From Gemmatimonadales bacterium (GTDB taxonomy: Bacteria; Gemmatimonadota; Gemmatimonadetes; Longimicrobiales; Gaopeijiaceae), in the NCBI GenBank assembly GCA_020344755.1, contig CP070829.1, positions 1-64,000 of the forward strand: DNA of 64,000 nucleotides, in the 5' to 3' direction. The position numbers and the translations under genes were made by a program. Below, in pieces: positions 1-10,482 of this stretch (the stretch's first letter is position 1; each line of letters begins with the position of its first letter). The notes below the pieces were generated by a model. The model made no database searches, was not told where the DNA came from, and saw only the letters and a list, made by a program, of their open reading frames with translations.

Positions 1-112
1 TCACGGTGCGCACCGTGAAGAGCTGGGACGATTGACCCCTCCGCCACCGTCCCCCTATCGTCGAGAAGGCAGCCCATACCGGACCCTCCCCGGACCCGAG
101 CACCGGCCAAAC

Positions 113-1123
113 ATGCCAGAGACCAGCGTCGTCACCCTCTCACGGCACATCCTCGAAGAAGAGCGCCGTCACCCCGAGGCCTCGGGGCAGTTCACCTCCG
201 TCCTGCTGGAGGTGGCCCTCGCCGCCAAGATCATCTCACGGGAGGTGAACAAGGCGGGGCTCGTGGATGACATCATGGGGAGCACCGGCGAGGAGAACCT
301 CCACGGGGAACGGGTCCAGAAGCTGGACGCCTACGCCGACGAAGTCATCTACAAGGCCCTGGACCACACGGGGACGCTCTGCTGCATGGGGTCGGAGGAG
401 CACGAAGGGCTGCTCCCGATCCCCGATCGGTTTCCCAAGGGAGAGTACGTCCTCCTCTTCGATCCGCTGGATGGGTCGTCCAACATCGACGTGAACGTGT
501 CCATCGGGACGATCTTCTCCATCCACCGCCGGGTGTCCGGACCCGAGGGGTCGGACGGGCTTCTGGAGGACTGCCTCCAACCCGGAAAGAACCAGGTCGC
601 CGCGGGCTATGTCGTCTATGGATCGTCCACCATTCTCGTCTACACCAGTGGGAACGGAGTCCACGGCTTCACCTTGGATCCGTCCATCGGCGAGTTCCTG
701 CTTAGTCATCCGGACATCCGCATGCCGGACGGGGTCGGAAACATCTACTCGGTCAACGAGTCCTACTATCGGCGTTGGAGCCCGGGGCAGCAGCGGTTCG
801 TCTCGGAGCTCAAGACCAGCGACCCGCCCTTCACCTCGCGCTACATCGGGTCCATGGTGGCGGACGTACATCGCACCCTCCTCAAGGGAGGGATCTTCAT
901 GTACCCACCGGAGGTGCGGAAGCCGGGCGGGAAGCTTCGCCTGCTGTACGAGGCGGCGCCCATGGCCTTCCTGGTGGAGCAGGCGGGGGGTAAGGCCACC
1001 GATGGCCGGCGGGACCTCCTCGAGATCGAGCCCACCAGCCTGCATCAGCGAACACCTCTGTACGTGGGATCCAGGGAGCTGGTGGATCGGGCGGCCGAGT
1101 ACCTGGCGCAGGACGACCTCTAG
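113..1123 (+). CDS. fbp: Class I fructose-1,6-bisphosphatase
   Basis: Hydrolyses fructose-1,6-bisphosphate to fructose-6-phosphate and phosphate, the committed gluconeogenic step in the cytoplasm. The 336-residue product has the usual class I length. It carries the metal/substrate signature DPLDGSSNID at about residue 117, the acidic GSEEHEG segment at about 94 and a C-terminal GGKATDG motif. The frame is open from position 32, but the extra 27 residues are proline-rich and unlike the family, so the ATG at 113 (MPETSVV) is preferred. It faces the minus-strand add gene, with 38 bases between the two stop codons. No clear promoter is visible in the short upstream stretch. Confidence 0.95.
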   Translation: MPETSVVTLSRHILEEERRHPEASGQFTSVLLEVALAAKIISREVNKAGLVDDIMGSTGEENLHGERVQKLDAYADEVIYKALDHTGTLCCMGSEEHEGLLPIPDRFPKGEYVLLFDPLDGSSNIDVNVSIGTIFSIHRRVSGPEGSDGLLEDCLQPGKNQVAAGYVVYGSSTILVYTSGNGVHGFTLDPSIGEFLLSHPDIRMPDGVGNIYSVNESYYRRWSPGQQRFVSELKTSDPPFTSRYIGSMVADVHRTLLKGGIFMYPPEVRKPGGKLRLLYEAAPMAFLVEQAGGKATDGRRDLLEIEPTSLHQRTPLYVGSRELVDRAAEYLAQDDL

Positions 1124-1161
1124 AAGGGGCGCTTACTCGGCCATCCCACCGGTGCGGGGGC

Positions 1162-2196
1162 TCAGGGGAGGGGGACGCCCAACTCCTCCATCTCCACGGC
1201 CACCGCCGACAGGAGGGTGGAGCGGGCGGGCCAGTCGAGGAAGGCGCCCTTGAAGCCGTTCCAGGCCAGGAGGGCCAACTCCGGACCACTGAATCCGAGG
1301 TGGTCTCGCGCGGCTTCATACTCCCGTACCAGCGTGGTTCCGGAGACCAACCGATTGTCGGTGCAGATCGTCACGGGAATCCCAAGGTCGTAGTACCGCC
1401 GGAGCGGATGCTCGGCGTAGGACGCCGTGACCCTCGTCTGCAGGTTCGAGGTCAGGCAGACCTCCACCGGGATCTGCTGGTCCCGGATGATCTCCTCCAG
1501 GAGCGGATCTTCCTGGAGGCGGGTCCCGTGGCCGATTCGCTGGGCCCGGCCCTCCACCAGCGCTTCCCGGATGGATTCGGGGCCCCAGGCCTCCCCGGCG
1601 TGCACCGTGCGTGGGACCCCGCCTCGGGCGGCCACTGTGAAGGCCTCCGCATGCTCCCGGGCCGGATGCCCCGCCTCCCCACCGGCCAGGTCGAATCCCA
1701 CCACGCCCCGACCCCGGTACGAAACGGCCAGCTCCGCCAACGCCGTGGATACCTCCGGCGAGAGAGAGCGGAGAGCGCATACGACGATCCCGCCGCGTAC
1801 ACCGGTCTCCGCCATGCCTCGGACCATGCCCCGTAGGGAGGCGTCCAGGACCTCGTCCAAGGTGAGACCGTCCCGGGTGTTGAGGACCGGGGAATAGCGG
1901 ATCTCCAGATAGCGCGTATTCTCCGCCGCCGCGTCCAGGACCAGCTCGTAGGCGGCCCGCTCAAGCGCGGGCTCCGACTGGAGCACCGCAAGCGTCACCT
2001 CGAAGCGTCGGAGGTAGTCTTCCAGGTCCCGGGACTCGTCCGCGCGCATGAAGTCGGCCACCGCCTCGGGATCCCGAGCCGGGATTCGAAGGCCCACCTC
2101 CCGGGCGAGCTCCAGGAGGGTTTCCGGTCGGAGGCTGCCATCGAGGTGGACGTGCAGCTCCGGCTTCGGGAGTCGTCGAATGAAGTCGTCGGACAT
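1162..2196 (-). CDS. add: Adenosine deaminase family protein
   Basis: Zinc-dependent amidohydrolase that would deaminate adenosine (or a related 6-aminopurine nucleoside) to inosine. The 344-residue protein starts with the metal-binding HVHLDGS motif near residue 15, followed by the HAGE catalytic segment near 199, CLTSNLQT near 252 and the metal-ligand region TDN near 280. Many characterised adenosine deaminases have TDDP at that last site, so the D-to-N change leaves the exact substrate open; adenine or aminodeoxyfutalosine deamination cannot be excluded. It is the last gene of the minus-strand purine cluster, 91 bases after purF, which fits a purine salvage role. A GGAG sits about 10 bases ahead of the ATG. 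Confidence 0.88.
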   Translation of the reverse strand: MSDDFIRRLPKPELHVHLDGSLRPETLLELAREVGLRIPARDPEAVADFMRADESRDLEDYLRRFEVTLAVLQSEPALERAAYELVLDAAAENTRYLEIRYSPVLNTRDGLTLDEVLDASLRGMVRGMAETGVRGGIVVCALRSLSPEVSTALAELAVSYRGRGVVGFDLAGGEAGHPAREHAEAFTVAARGGVPRTVHAGEAWGPESIREALVEGRAQRIGHGTRLQEDPLLEEIIRDQQIPVEVCLTSNLQTRVTASYAEHPLRRYYDLGIPVTICTDNRLVSGTTLVREYEAARDHLGFSGPELALLAWNGFKGAFLDWPARSTLLSAVAVEMEELGVPLP

Positions 2197-2287
2197 GGGG
2201 ATGGAACTCCGGACCGATCGGGTGGTTCCCCAGTCTCGGTCCTGCTCCGGCCCGGCGACGAAGCCCGCTCGTGGCCGGGGAACCGGC

Positions 2288-3691
2288 TCAGCAGCGGGGA
2301 TTGCCGGTCACATACCCCTTGTCCACGTCGACCAGGGGCGCCGGATAGTCCCCGGAGAAGCAGGCGCTGCAGAACGGCCCGGACTCCTCCACCGCACCCT
2401 CCATTCCGTCCTGGGAGAGGTAGCCCAGGGAGTTGACCTCCAGCTCCTTTCGAATCTCCTCGACCGAATGATCCGAGCCGATGAGCTCCTTCCGGGACGG
2501 CATGTCGATTCCATAGAAGCACGGGAATCGGACCGGAGGGGAGGCAATGCGGAAGTGCACCTCCTTGGCGCCGGCTTCACGGAAGAACTTGGCCAGCGAT
2601 CGGGAGGTCGTGCCCCGCACCAGGGAGTCGTCCACCACGATCACCCGCTTCCCGGCGATCACCTCCCGCACCGGGTTGTACTTCATCCGGGCGCCGAAGT
2701 CGCGGTCCGCCTGGGAAGGCTTGATGAAGGTGCGACCCACGTAGTGGTTTCGAAGGAGCCCGAGCTCGAAGGGAATCCCGCTCTCCTCGGCGTATCCAAG
2801 CGCCGCGGAGTTGGCCGAGTCCGGGACCGCGATGACACAGTCGGCCTCCACCGGGTGCTCCCGGGCGAGTTGACGCCCGAAGGCTCTGCGGGCCCGGTCC
2901 ACGCTCACGCCCCAGAGCTTCGAGTCTGGGCGGGCGAAGTAGACCAGCTCGAAGATGCACGGAGATTGCCGGTCCACAGGGGGCAGCGGACGGAGCTTCG
3001 TGACCTTTCCCCCCCGGATCTTCAAGACCTCACCCGGAGCCAGGTCGCGGACGAATGTGGCGCCCATGATGTCCAGGGCACAGGTCTCGGACGCCACCAC
3101 GTGGCCGCCACCCAGCCTTCCCAGAACCAGGGGGCGGAAGCCCCTCGGGTCCCGGGCCGCGTAGAGGGTGTCGCCCACCGAGATCACCATGGAGAAGGCG
3201 CCCTCCAGGTGAGTCAGGGCATCGTCGATCTGGGCGTCCACGGTGTCATGGCGGGACCGGGCGACCAGGTGGACCATCACCTCCGAGTCGTTGGTGGACT
3301 GGAAGAGGGAGCCCTCCTTCACCAACCAGGTTCGCAGGTCGTGGGCGTTGGTCAGGTTCCCGTTGTGGGCCACCGCGAGGTCTCCCTCGGCGTATCGAAC
3401 CACGATGGGTTGAGCGTTCCGGGCTCCGCCACCGCCGGCCGTGGAGTACCGAACGTGGCCGATGGCCGTCCCGCCCTCGAGACGTTTGATGGTCTCGGCG
3501 TCGAAGATGTCCGCCACCAGGCCGAGTCCCTTGTGCATCCGGGCCTCGCCCTCGTGCACCGTCACGATTCCGCCGGCTTCCTGGCCCCGGTGCTGGAGAG
3601 CGTAGAGGCCCAGGAAGGCCATCTCGGACGCATTCTCCACCCCTGAGATCCCCACGACCCCGCACTCCTCCCTGGGTCGGTCGTCCAGCAT
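2288..3691 (-). CDS. purF: Amidophosphoribosyltransferase (PurF)
   Basis: First committed enzyme of purine synthesis: PRPP plus glutamine gives phosphoribosylamine. From the ATG at 3691 the protein has 467 residues. Its first nine residues (MLDDRPREE) resemble the short propeptide removed to expose the nucleophilic Cys of ECGVVGI. Four cysteines match the positions that hold a 4Fe-4S cluster in Bacillus-type PurF (SPCIFEL, FPCFYG and a C-terminal CSAC), so a cluster-containing enzyme is likely. The PRPP loop is VIVVDDSLVRGTT. An in-frame ATG at 3838 overlaps the purL stop as ATGA and would add 49 low-complexity residues. It is the alternative start if translation is coupled. Confidence 0.95.
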   Translation of the reverse strand: MLDDRPREECGVVGISGVENASEMAFLGLYALQHRGQEAGGIVTVHEGEARMHKGLGLVADIFDAETIKRLEGGTAIGHVRYSTAGGGGARNAQPIVVRYAEGDLAVAHNGNLTNAHDLRTWLVKEGSLFQSTNDSEVMVHLVARSRHDTVDAQIDDALTHLEGAFSMVISVGDTLYAARDPRGFRPLVLGRLGGGHVVASETCALDIMGATFVRDLAPGEVLKIRGGKVTKLRPLPPVDRQSPCIFELVYFARPDSKLWGVSVDRARRAFGRQLAREHPVEADCVIAVPDSANSAALGYAEESGIPFELGLLRNHYVGRTFIKPSQADRDFGARMKYNPVREVIAGKRVIVVDDSLVRGTTSRSLAKFFREAGAKEVHFRIASPPVRFPCFYGIDMPSRKELIGSDHSVEEIRKELEVNSLGYLSQDGMEGAVEESGPFCSACFSGDYPAPLVDVDKGYVTGNPRC

Positions 3692-3834
3692 GGGGAGCGG
3701 CACGGAAACGGGACTTCCGGAACCCGGACGTCCGGACTCGTGTCCAGCAGAGCCTGTAGTCGTGCGCGACTCCCGTCCCCGGCAGGGTCCGGAAAGGTCG
3801 TCCTCGGCGGCGGATCCTGCGATTCCCGGTTGGG

Positions 3835-6147
<2,313 letters not shown>

Positions 6148-6205
6148 GGGAAACGGGGTTGGGGACGACGGTGCGAGGGGAACAGGGAGCGTGACACGGA
6201 GGAGA

Positions 6206-6901
6206 TCAGCCTGCAGTGGCCAGCGAGGCGAGCAGGGAGGTGAACACTCCCAACCCGTCGGCGGAGCCCAGGAGAGTCTCCATGGCTCGCTCCGGGTGGG
6301 GCATCATCCCCATGACGTTTCCGGCGGGATTCACGATTCCAGCGATGTTGTTCAGCGAGCCGTTGGGGTTTGCCTCACGAACGACCTCGCCAGATTCGTC
6401 CACATACCGGAAGAGAACGAGACCCTCCCCCTCCAGACGGTCCAGCGTCTCCCGGTCGGCGCGGTAGTTCCCCTCGGCATGGGCCAGCGGGATCCGAAGC
6501 ACCTGACCAGGAGCGTAGTCCGAGGTGAAGACGGTGTCGGTGCGTTCGACCCGAAGGAGGCAGTCCTCGCTCTGGAACCTGAGGCTCTCGTTTCGGATCA
6601 GCGCCCCGGGCAGGAGACCGGCCTCACAGAGGATCTGGAAACCGTTGCATATCCCGACGACGGGGCCGCCCTGCTCAGCGAAAGCGCGCACGTCCTCCAT
6701 GATGGGGGAGAAGCGGGCAATGGCACCGGCCCTCAGGTAATCTCCGTAGCTGAACCCACCGGGAAGCAGGACGGCGTCCATTCCCTCTAGGCCCCGGTCC
6801 CGATGCCAGCGCCACACGGGCTCGCCCCCGACCTGCTTCACGGCCTGGTAGAGATCGTAGTCGCAGTTGGAGCCCGGAAAGGTGAGGACGGCGACCCTCA
6901 T
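6206..6901 (-). CDS. purQ: FGAM synthase glutaminase subunit PurQ
   Basis: Class I glutamine amidotransferase subunit that supplies ammonia to PurL. The protein has 231 residues, the family norm. Visible motifs are the N-terminal [12 protein letters not shown], oxyanion [13 protein letters not shown] (residues 48-60), the nucleophile Cys85 in GICNGFQIL and the His/Glu pair in MMPHPERA near the C terminus. The frame is open much further upstream, but translation surely begins at the ATG at 6901, which overlaps the purS stop as TGATG. That implies translational coupling of purS and purQ. Confidence 0.96.
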   Translation of the reverse strand: MRVAVLTFPGSNCDYDLYQAVKQVGGEPVWRWHRDRGLEGMDAVLLPGGFSYGDYLRAGAIARFSPIMEDVRAFAEQGGPVVGICNGFQILCEAGLLPGALIRNESLRFQSEDCLLRVERTDTVFTSDYAPGQVLRIPLAHAEGNYRADRETLDRLEGEGLVLFRYVDESGEVVREANPNGSLNNIAGIVNPAGNVMGMMPHPERAMETLLGSADGLGVFTSLLASLATAG

Positions 6902-7158
6902 CACGCTTCCTCCACCTGGTAGACCTCGAAGTCCTCCGTCACGGGGTTGGCCAGCAGCTTCCGGCACATGGCTTCGGCCTCCGACCGGGCGGACTCCTCC
7001 GACTCCGCCTCCATCTCCACGTGGATGGCCTTTCCCACCCGAACGTCGTCGACGGCGGTCCAGCCGAGATTCTGCAGGGAGTGATGGATGGCCTTGCCCT
7101 GCGGGTCCAGGATGCCGGGTCGCGGGGTGACCCGGATCTCGATGCGGTAGTGCGCCAC
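6901..7158 (-). CDS. purS: FGAM synthase subunit PurS
   Basis: Small (85-residue) bridging subunit of the PurS-PurQ-PurL complex, thought to help channel ammonia between glutaminase and synthetase. The sequence begins with the family pattern of a short beta strand ([18 protein letters not shown]), followed by [12 protein letters not shown] and a C-terminal [12 protein letters not shown] segment. Translation starts with GTG directly abutting the pssA stop (TGAGTG), and the stop overlaps purQ. It is flanked by pssA upstream and purQ downstream, so the purine genes surround one phospholipid gene. Confidence 0.94.
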   Translation of the reverse strand: MAHYRIEIRVTPRPGILDPQGKAIHHSLQNLGWTAVDDVRVGKAIHVEMEAESEESARSEAEAMCRKLLANPVTEDFEVYQVEEA

Positions 7159-8058
7159 TCAGGCATCCTCCGGTGGTGTCCCGGCTCTTCGGTCCGGGGG
7201 TGTCAATTCCGTGTAGTCCATCGTGCGCTCGTTCTCCGCTCCCTCGTCGTCCTCGTCCAGGTCCAGGAGCGGGTCTCGCTCCGGTAGCCGCTCCAGGAGA
7301 CCGAGCAGAACCGAGCGCAGCAGGCCCCAGACGGTATACAGAACGAGGGAGGTGAAGAAGTAGTACCGGGGTACGGTCAGGGCCAGGAAGACCAGGGTGA
7401 GCACCCAGGCGGTGGTGAGAAGCCCCTTCCGGGTCCGGAATCCGATCCGCGGGACCTTGGCATAGGGGACGTGGCTCACCATGAGGACCCCCAGGAGCAC
7501 CATGGCCATGGCCATGATGTTCTCCCACGGGAGATCCGACAGATACGTCTGGAAAAAGGGGGTCTGGCTGAACGGGTAGTACGAGGCCAGCGTCATCCCC
7601 GCACTGGGGGAGGGGAGGCCGTTGAAGTGCCGCTTGGCTTCGCCCCCCTGCTCCACATTGAAGCGGGCCAGCCGCACCACGGCGGCCACGATATAGACGT
7701 ACGAGAGGGTCCAGCTCCACGACGCCGCGTCGTAGAAGAAGATCTCGTACATGATGAGGCCCGGAGCCACGCCGAAGGAGATGGCGTCCACCAGGGAGTC
7801 CAGCTCGGCCCCGAAAGCGGAGCCCGTGCGGGTGAACCGCGCCACCCGCCCGTCCAGCATGTCCAGGATTCCGGCGAAGATGATGAACCAGCCCGCCCAC
7901 TCGAGGTCACCCCGGGAGGCGGCCACGATGGCGTAGATCCCGAAGAACAGGTTCCCCAGGGTGAAGGCGGACGGGAGGATGATGACTCCGCGCTGCAGCG
8001 AAGGGCGCCTGCGATCAGGGCCTCGTGCGACGCCGGGGTCCCGCGGGAGCGCGCTCAT
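7159..8058 (-). CDS. pssA: CDP-diacylglycerol-serine O-phosphatidyltransferase
   Basis: Membrane enzyme joining CDP-diacylglycerol and serine to make phosphatidylserine, precursor of phosphatidylethanolamine. The 299-residue protein has the full CDP-alcohol phosphotransferase signature at residues 66-91: DMLDGRVAR followed by the third and fourth aspartates in GAELDSLVD. Several hydrophobic segments follow, and the tail is acidic and soluble. The start used (MSALPRD) overlaps the purC stop as ATGA, and the stop abuts the purS GTG. A phospholipid gene locked between purC and purS by these junctions is unusual and implies co-expression with purine synthesis. Some family members use other alcohols, but the PssA-like sequence and length favour serine. 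Confidence 0.88.
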   Translation of the reverse strand: MSALPRDPGVARGPDRRRPSLQRGVIILPSAFTLGNLFFGIYAIVAASRGDLEWAGWFIIFAGILDMLDGRVARFTRTGSAFGAELDSLVDAISFGVAPGLIMYEIFFYDAASWSWTLSYVYIVAAVVRLARFNVEQGGEAKRHFNGLPSPSAGMTLASYYPFSQTPFFQTYLSDLPWENIMAMAMVLLGVLMVSHVPYAKVPRIGFRTRKGLLTTAWVLTLVFLALTVPRYYFFTSLVLYTVWGLLRSVLLGLLERLPERDPLLDLDEDDEGAENERTMDYTELTPPDRRAGTPPEDA

Positions 8059-9011
8059 GGTGCCGATACCGGGAACCGGGGGGGGCGGTAGTCTTCCAGC
8101 GTCTCCCCGGTGAGGCGCTGGAAGACGTCCTGGTAGCGTTCCGCGGCCGCACGGACCACCTCGGGCGGCAAGTCCGGCGGCGGGGGGCTCTTGTCCCAGT
8201 CCGGGAGGGCGTCGAGCCAGTCCCGGATGGGCTGCTTGTCCAGCGAAGGCTGGCCCCGGCCCACGGCATAGCTGTCCTCCGGCCAGAACCTCGAGGAGTC
8301 GGGGGTCATCACCTCGTCGATCAGGAGGAGGCGTCCGCCCCCGTCGTGGCCGAACTCGAACTTCGTGTCCGCGAGAATGATCCCGCGCTCGCGGGCCACC
8401 TGACTTCCATAGTGGTAGACCCGCCGGGACAGGTGCTCGAGCTCTGCAGTCAGCTCGTCGCCAAGAAGCTCCCTCACCCGGCCCACCGTGATGTTCTCGT
8501 CGTGACCCTCCTGGGCCTTGGTGGCGGGCGAGAAGAGGGGAAGGGGAAGCGCTTCGCTCTCCCGTAGCCCCTCGTCCAGCGGTTCCCCGGCGAGGGTGCC
8601 GTGGTCGCGGTATTCCCTCCACGCAGAACCGGCCATGTACCCCCGTACGACGCACTCCACCAGCACCGGAGCCGTGCGCCGAACCAGCATCGACCGGCCC
8701 GCCCAGGAATTCCGGGACTCGGCCAGTTCGGGGTGGAGATCCACGATGTGTCCCGGGTCCACGGCCAGCAGGTGGTGGGCGATTCCCTCGTCCCGCTCGA
8801 GCCGTGACAGCCACCACCCTGTGATCTGGGTCAAGACCTCGCCTTTTCGTGGGATAGGCTGGGGGAGGATCACGTCGAAGGCGCTGACCCGATCGGACGC
8901 CACCATCAGGAGGCGGTCCTCTCCGACCGCATAGACGTCCCGGACCTTTCCGCGGTGCACCAGCGGGAGCGGGAGGTCCGATCGGAGCATCGGCGAGTCA
9001 GACCCGGACAT
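8055..9011 (-). CDS. purC: SAICAR synthase (PurC)
   Basis: Phosphoribosylaminoimidazole-succinocarboxamide synthase, which joins CAIR and aspartate using ATP. From the ATG at 9011 the product has 318 residues, the longer single-domain form. N-terminal RGKVRDVYAVGEDRLLMVASD is the family opening and IPRKGEVLTQ follows. The central SxLVRRTAP and VRGYMAGSAWREY segments and the later TKFEFG and DEVMTPDSSR motifs are all present. The ATG at 9011 is chosen because GGAG lies seven bases upstream; ATGs at 9044 and 8990 are also in frame. Its 5' end overlaps the purB 3' end, and its stop overlaps the pssA start. Confidence 0.94.
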   Translation of the reverse strand: MSGSDSPMLRSDLPLPLVHRGKVRDVYAVGEDRLLMVASDRVSAFDVILPQPIPRKGEVLTQITGWWLSRLERDEGIAHHLLAVDPGHIVDLHPELAESRNSWAGRSMLVRRTAPVLVECVVRGYMAGSAWREYRDHGTLAGEPLDEGLRESEALPLPLFSPATKAQEGHDENITVGRVRELLGDELTAELEHLSRRVYHYGSQVARERGIILADTKFEFGHDGGGRLLLIDEVMTPDSSRFWPEDSYAVGRGQPSLDKQPIRDWLDALPDWDKSPPPPDLPPEVVRAAAERYQDVFQRLTGETLEDYRPPRFPVSAP

Positions 9012-10440
9012 CGGGCTCTCCAAGGAGGGTGGCGGCGGCGGCATGCTCCTCCAGGACCGGGTTCACCCAGCTGTCCAGGAAGCCGTCCACCTGCTCCGGA
9101 GCTCGGCCCACGAACCGATGGGCGTCCATCAAGGCCATGATCGAGTCCCGGTCCATTCCGAAGGCGGGATCACCCGCTATCCGTTCCACGAGATCCGACG
9201 GACGGCCCTCCTTCATCTCCCGGGCCGCGGCGTGCGCATGCTGTCGGATCCGTTCGTGAAGCTCCTGCCGGTCCCCACCGGCGGAGGTGGCGTCCATGAG
9301 AATCGTCTCTGTGGCCATGAACGGAAGATGCTCTTCCAGGTTCCGGGCCACCACCGAGGGGTTCACGATCAGCCCCTTGGAGACGTTCTCCACCAGGACC
9401 AGGGCACCGTCCAGTGCCAGGAAGGCGTCCGGAATGGACATACGCCGGTTGGCGGAATCGTCCAGGGTCCGCTCCAGCCACTGGGTGGCCGCGGTGATCG
9501 CCGGGTCCTGGACGAGGGTGATGACATGGCGGGCCAGGGCGCAGATGCGCTCGGCCCGCATGGGATTCCGCTTGTACGGCATGGCCGAGGAGCCGATCTG
9601 TTCCGACTCCCAGGGCTCCTCCACCTCCCGGAGGTGTGCCAGCAGTCGGAGGTCGTGCCCCATCTTGCTGACGGAGGCGGCGATTCCGGCGAGCGTCGCC
9701 TGCACGGCGTAGTCCACCTTACGGGGGTAGGTCTGGCCGCTCACCCCGTAGGTGTCTGCGAAGCCCATCTTCTCCCCGACGAGCCGATCCAACCGGTCCA
9801 CCCGGGCGTGATCGCCCTCGAAGAGCTCGAGGAACGAGGCCTGGGTCCCGGTGGTTCCCCGAACGCCCCGGAACCGGAGGGTGCCCAGGCGGAATCGGAC
9901 TTCTTCCAGGTCCAGGAGCAGGTCCTGAATCCACAGGGTCGCCCGTTTCCCCACCGTGGTGGGCTGGGCCGGCTGGAAGTGGGTGTAGGCGAGAGTCGGG
10001 AGATCCCGGTGGCGGCGGGCAAACTCCGCCAGCGCTTCCACGCACCGGACCACCCGGGCCCGGATCAGCTCCAGCCCCTGACGATGGAGGATGAGATCCG
10101 TGTTGTCCCCGATGAAGGCGGACGTGGCGCCCAGGTGGATGATCCCCCGGGCGGACGGGGCGTCGTCTCCGAAGAGGTGGACGTGGGCCATGACGTCGTG
10201 GCGAAAGCGACGCTCGTATTCCGCCGCCTTCTGCAGGTCCAGCCGGTCCAGGGCGGCACGCATCTCCTCCACGGCCTTTTCGGGAATGGGGAGCCCCAGC
10301 TCCTGCTGGCTCTCCGCCAGGGCCAGCCAGATCCGCCTCCAGGTTCCGTAGCGATTCGCGGGGGAAAAGACCGCCTGCATCTCACTGGAGGCGTACCGGT
10401 CGGAGAGGGGGTGCTGGTAGCGCTGCAGGTCCTGGGTCAC
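8998..10440 (-). CDS. purB: Adenylosuccinate lyase (PurB)
   Basis: Member of the fumarase/aspartase superfamily acting twice in purine synthesis: SAICAR to AICAR plus fumarate, and adenylosuccinate to AMP. The protein has 480 residues. The flexible-loop signature SSAMPYKRNPMRAE, with the catalytic serine, is present, as is the HLGATSAFIGDNTDL motif with its histidine. The GTG start at 10440 has GGAG about eight bases upstream. It is first in the tightly overlapped purBC-pssA-purSQLF group and lies 42 bases after the HtrA-like gene, which reads the same way. Confidence 0.94.
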   Translation of the reverse strand: MTQDLQRYQHPLSDRYASSEMQAVFSPANRYGTWRRIWLALAESQQELGLPIPEKAVEEMRAALDRLDLQKAAEYERRFRHDVMAHVHLFGDDAPSARGIIHLGATSAFIGDNTDLILHRQGLELIRARVVRCVEALAEFARRHRDLPTLAYTHFQPAQPTTVGKRATLWIQDLLLDLEEVRFRLGTLRFRGVRGTTGTQASFLELFEGDHARVDRLDRLVGEKMGFADTYGVSGQTYPRKVDYAVQATLAGIAASVSKMGHDLRLLAHLREVEEPWESEQIGSSAMPYKRNPMRAERICALARHVITLVQDPAITAATQWLERTLDDSANRRMSIPDAFLALDGALVLVENVSKGLIVNPSVVARNLEEHLPFMATETILMDATSAGGDRQELHERIRQHAHAAAREMKEGRPSDLVERIAGDPAFGMDRDSIMALMDAHRFVGRAPEQVDGFLDSWVNPVLEEHAAAATLLGEPDVRV

Positions 10441-10482
10441 GTGATCTGCTCCCTTTTCTCCCTGGGCCGCCCCGCTCGGGGT

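Noticed and set aside
3-35. Possible last ten codons of an upstream plus-strand gene (…VRTVKSWDD, stop TGA)
   Set aside because: Too short to identify or to tell from chance; also coincides with a 16-bp palindrome.
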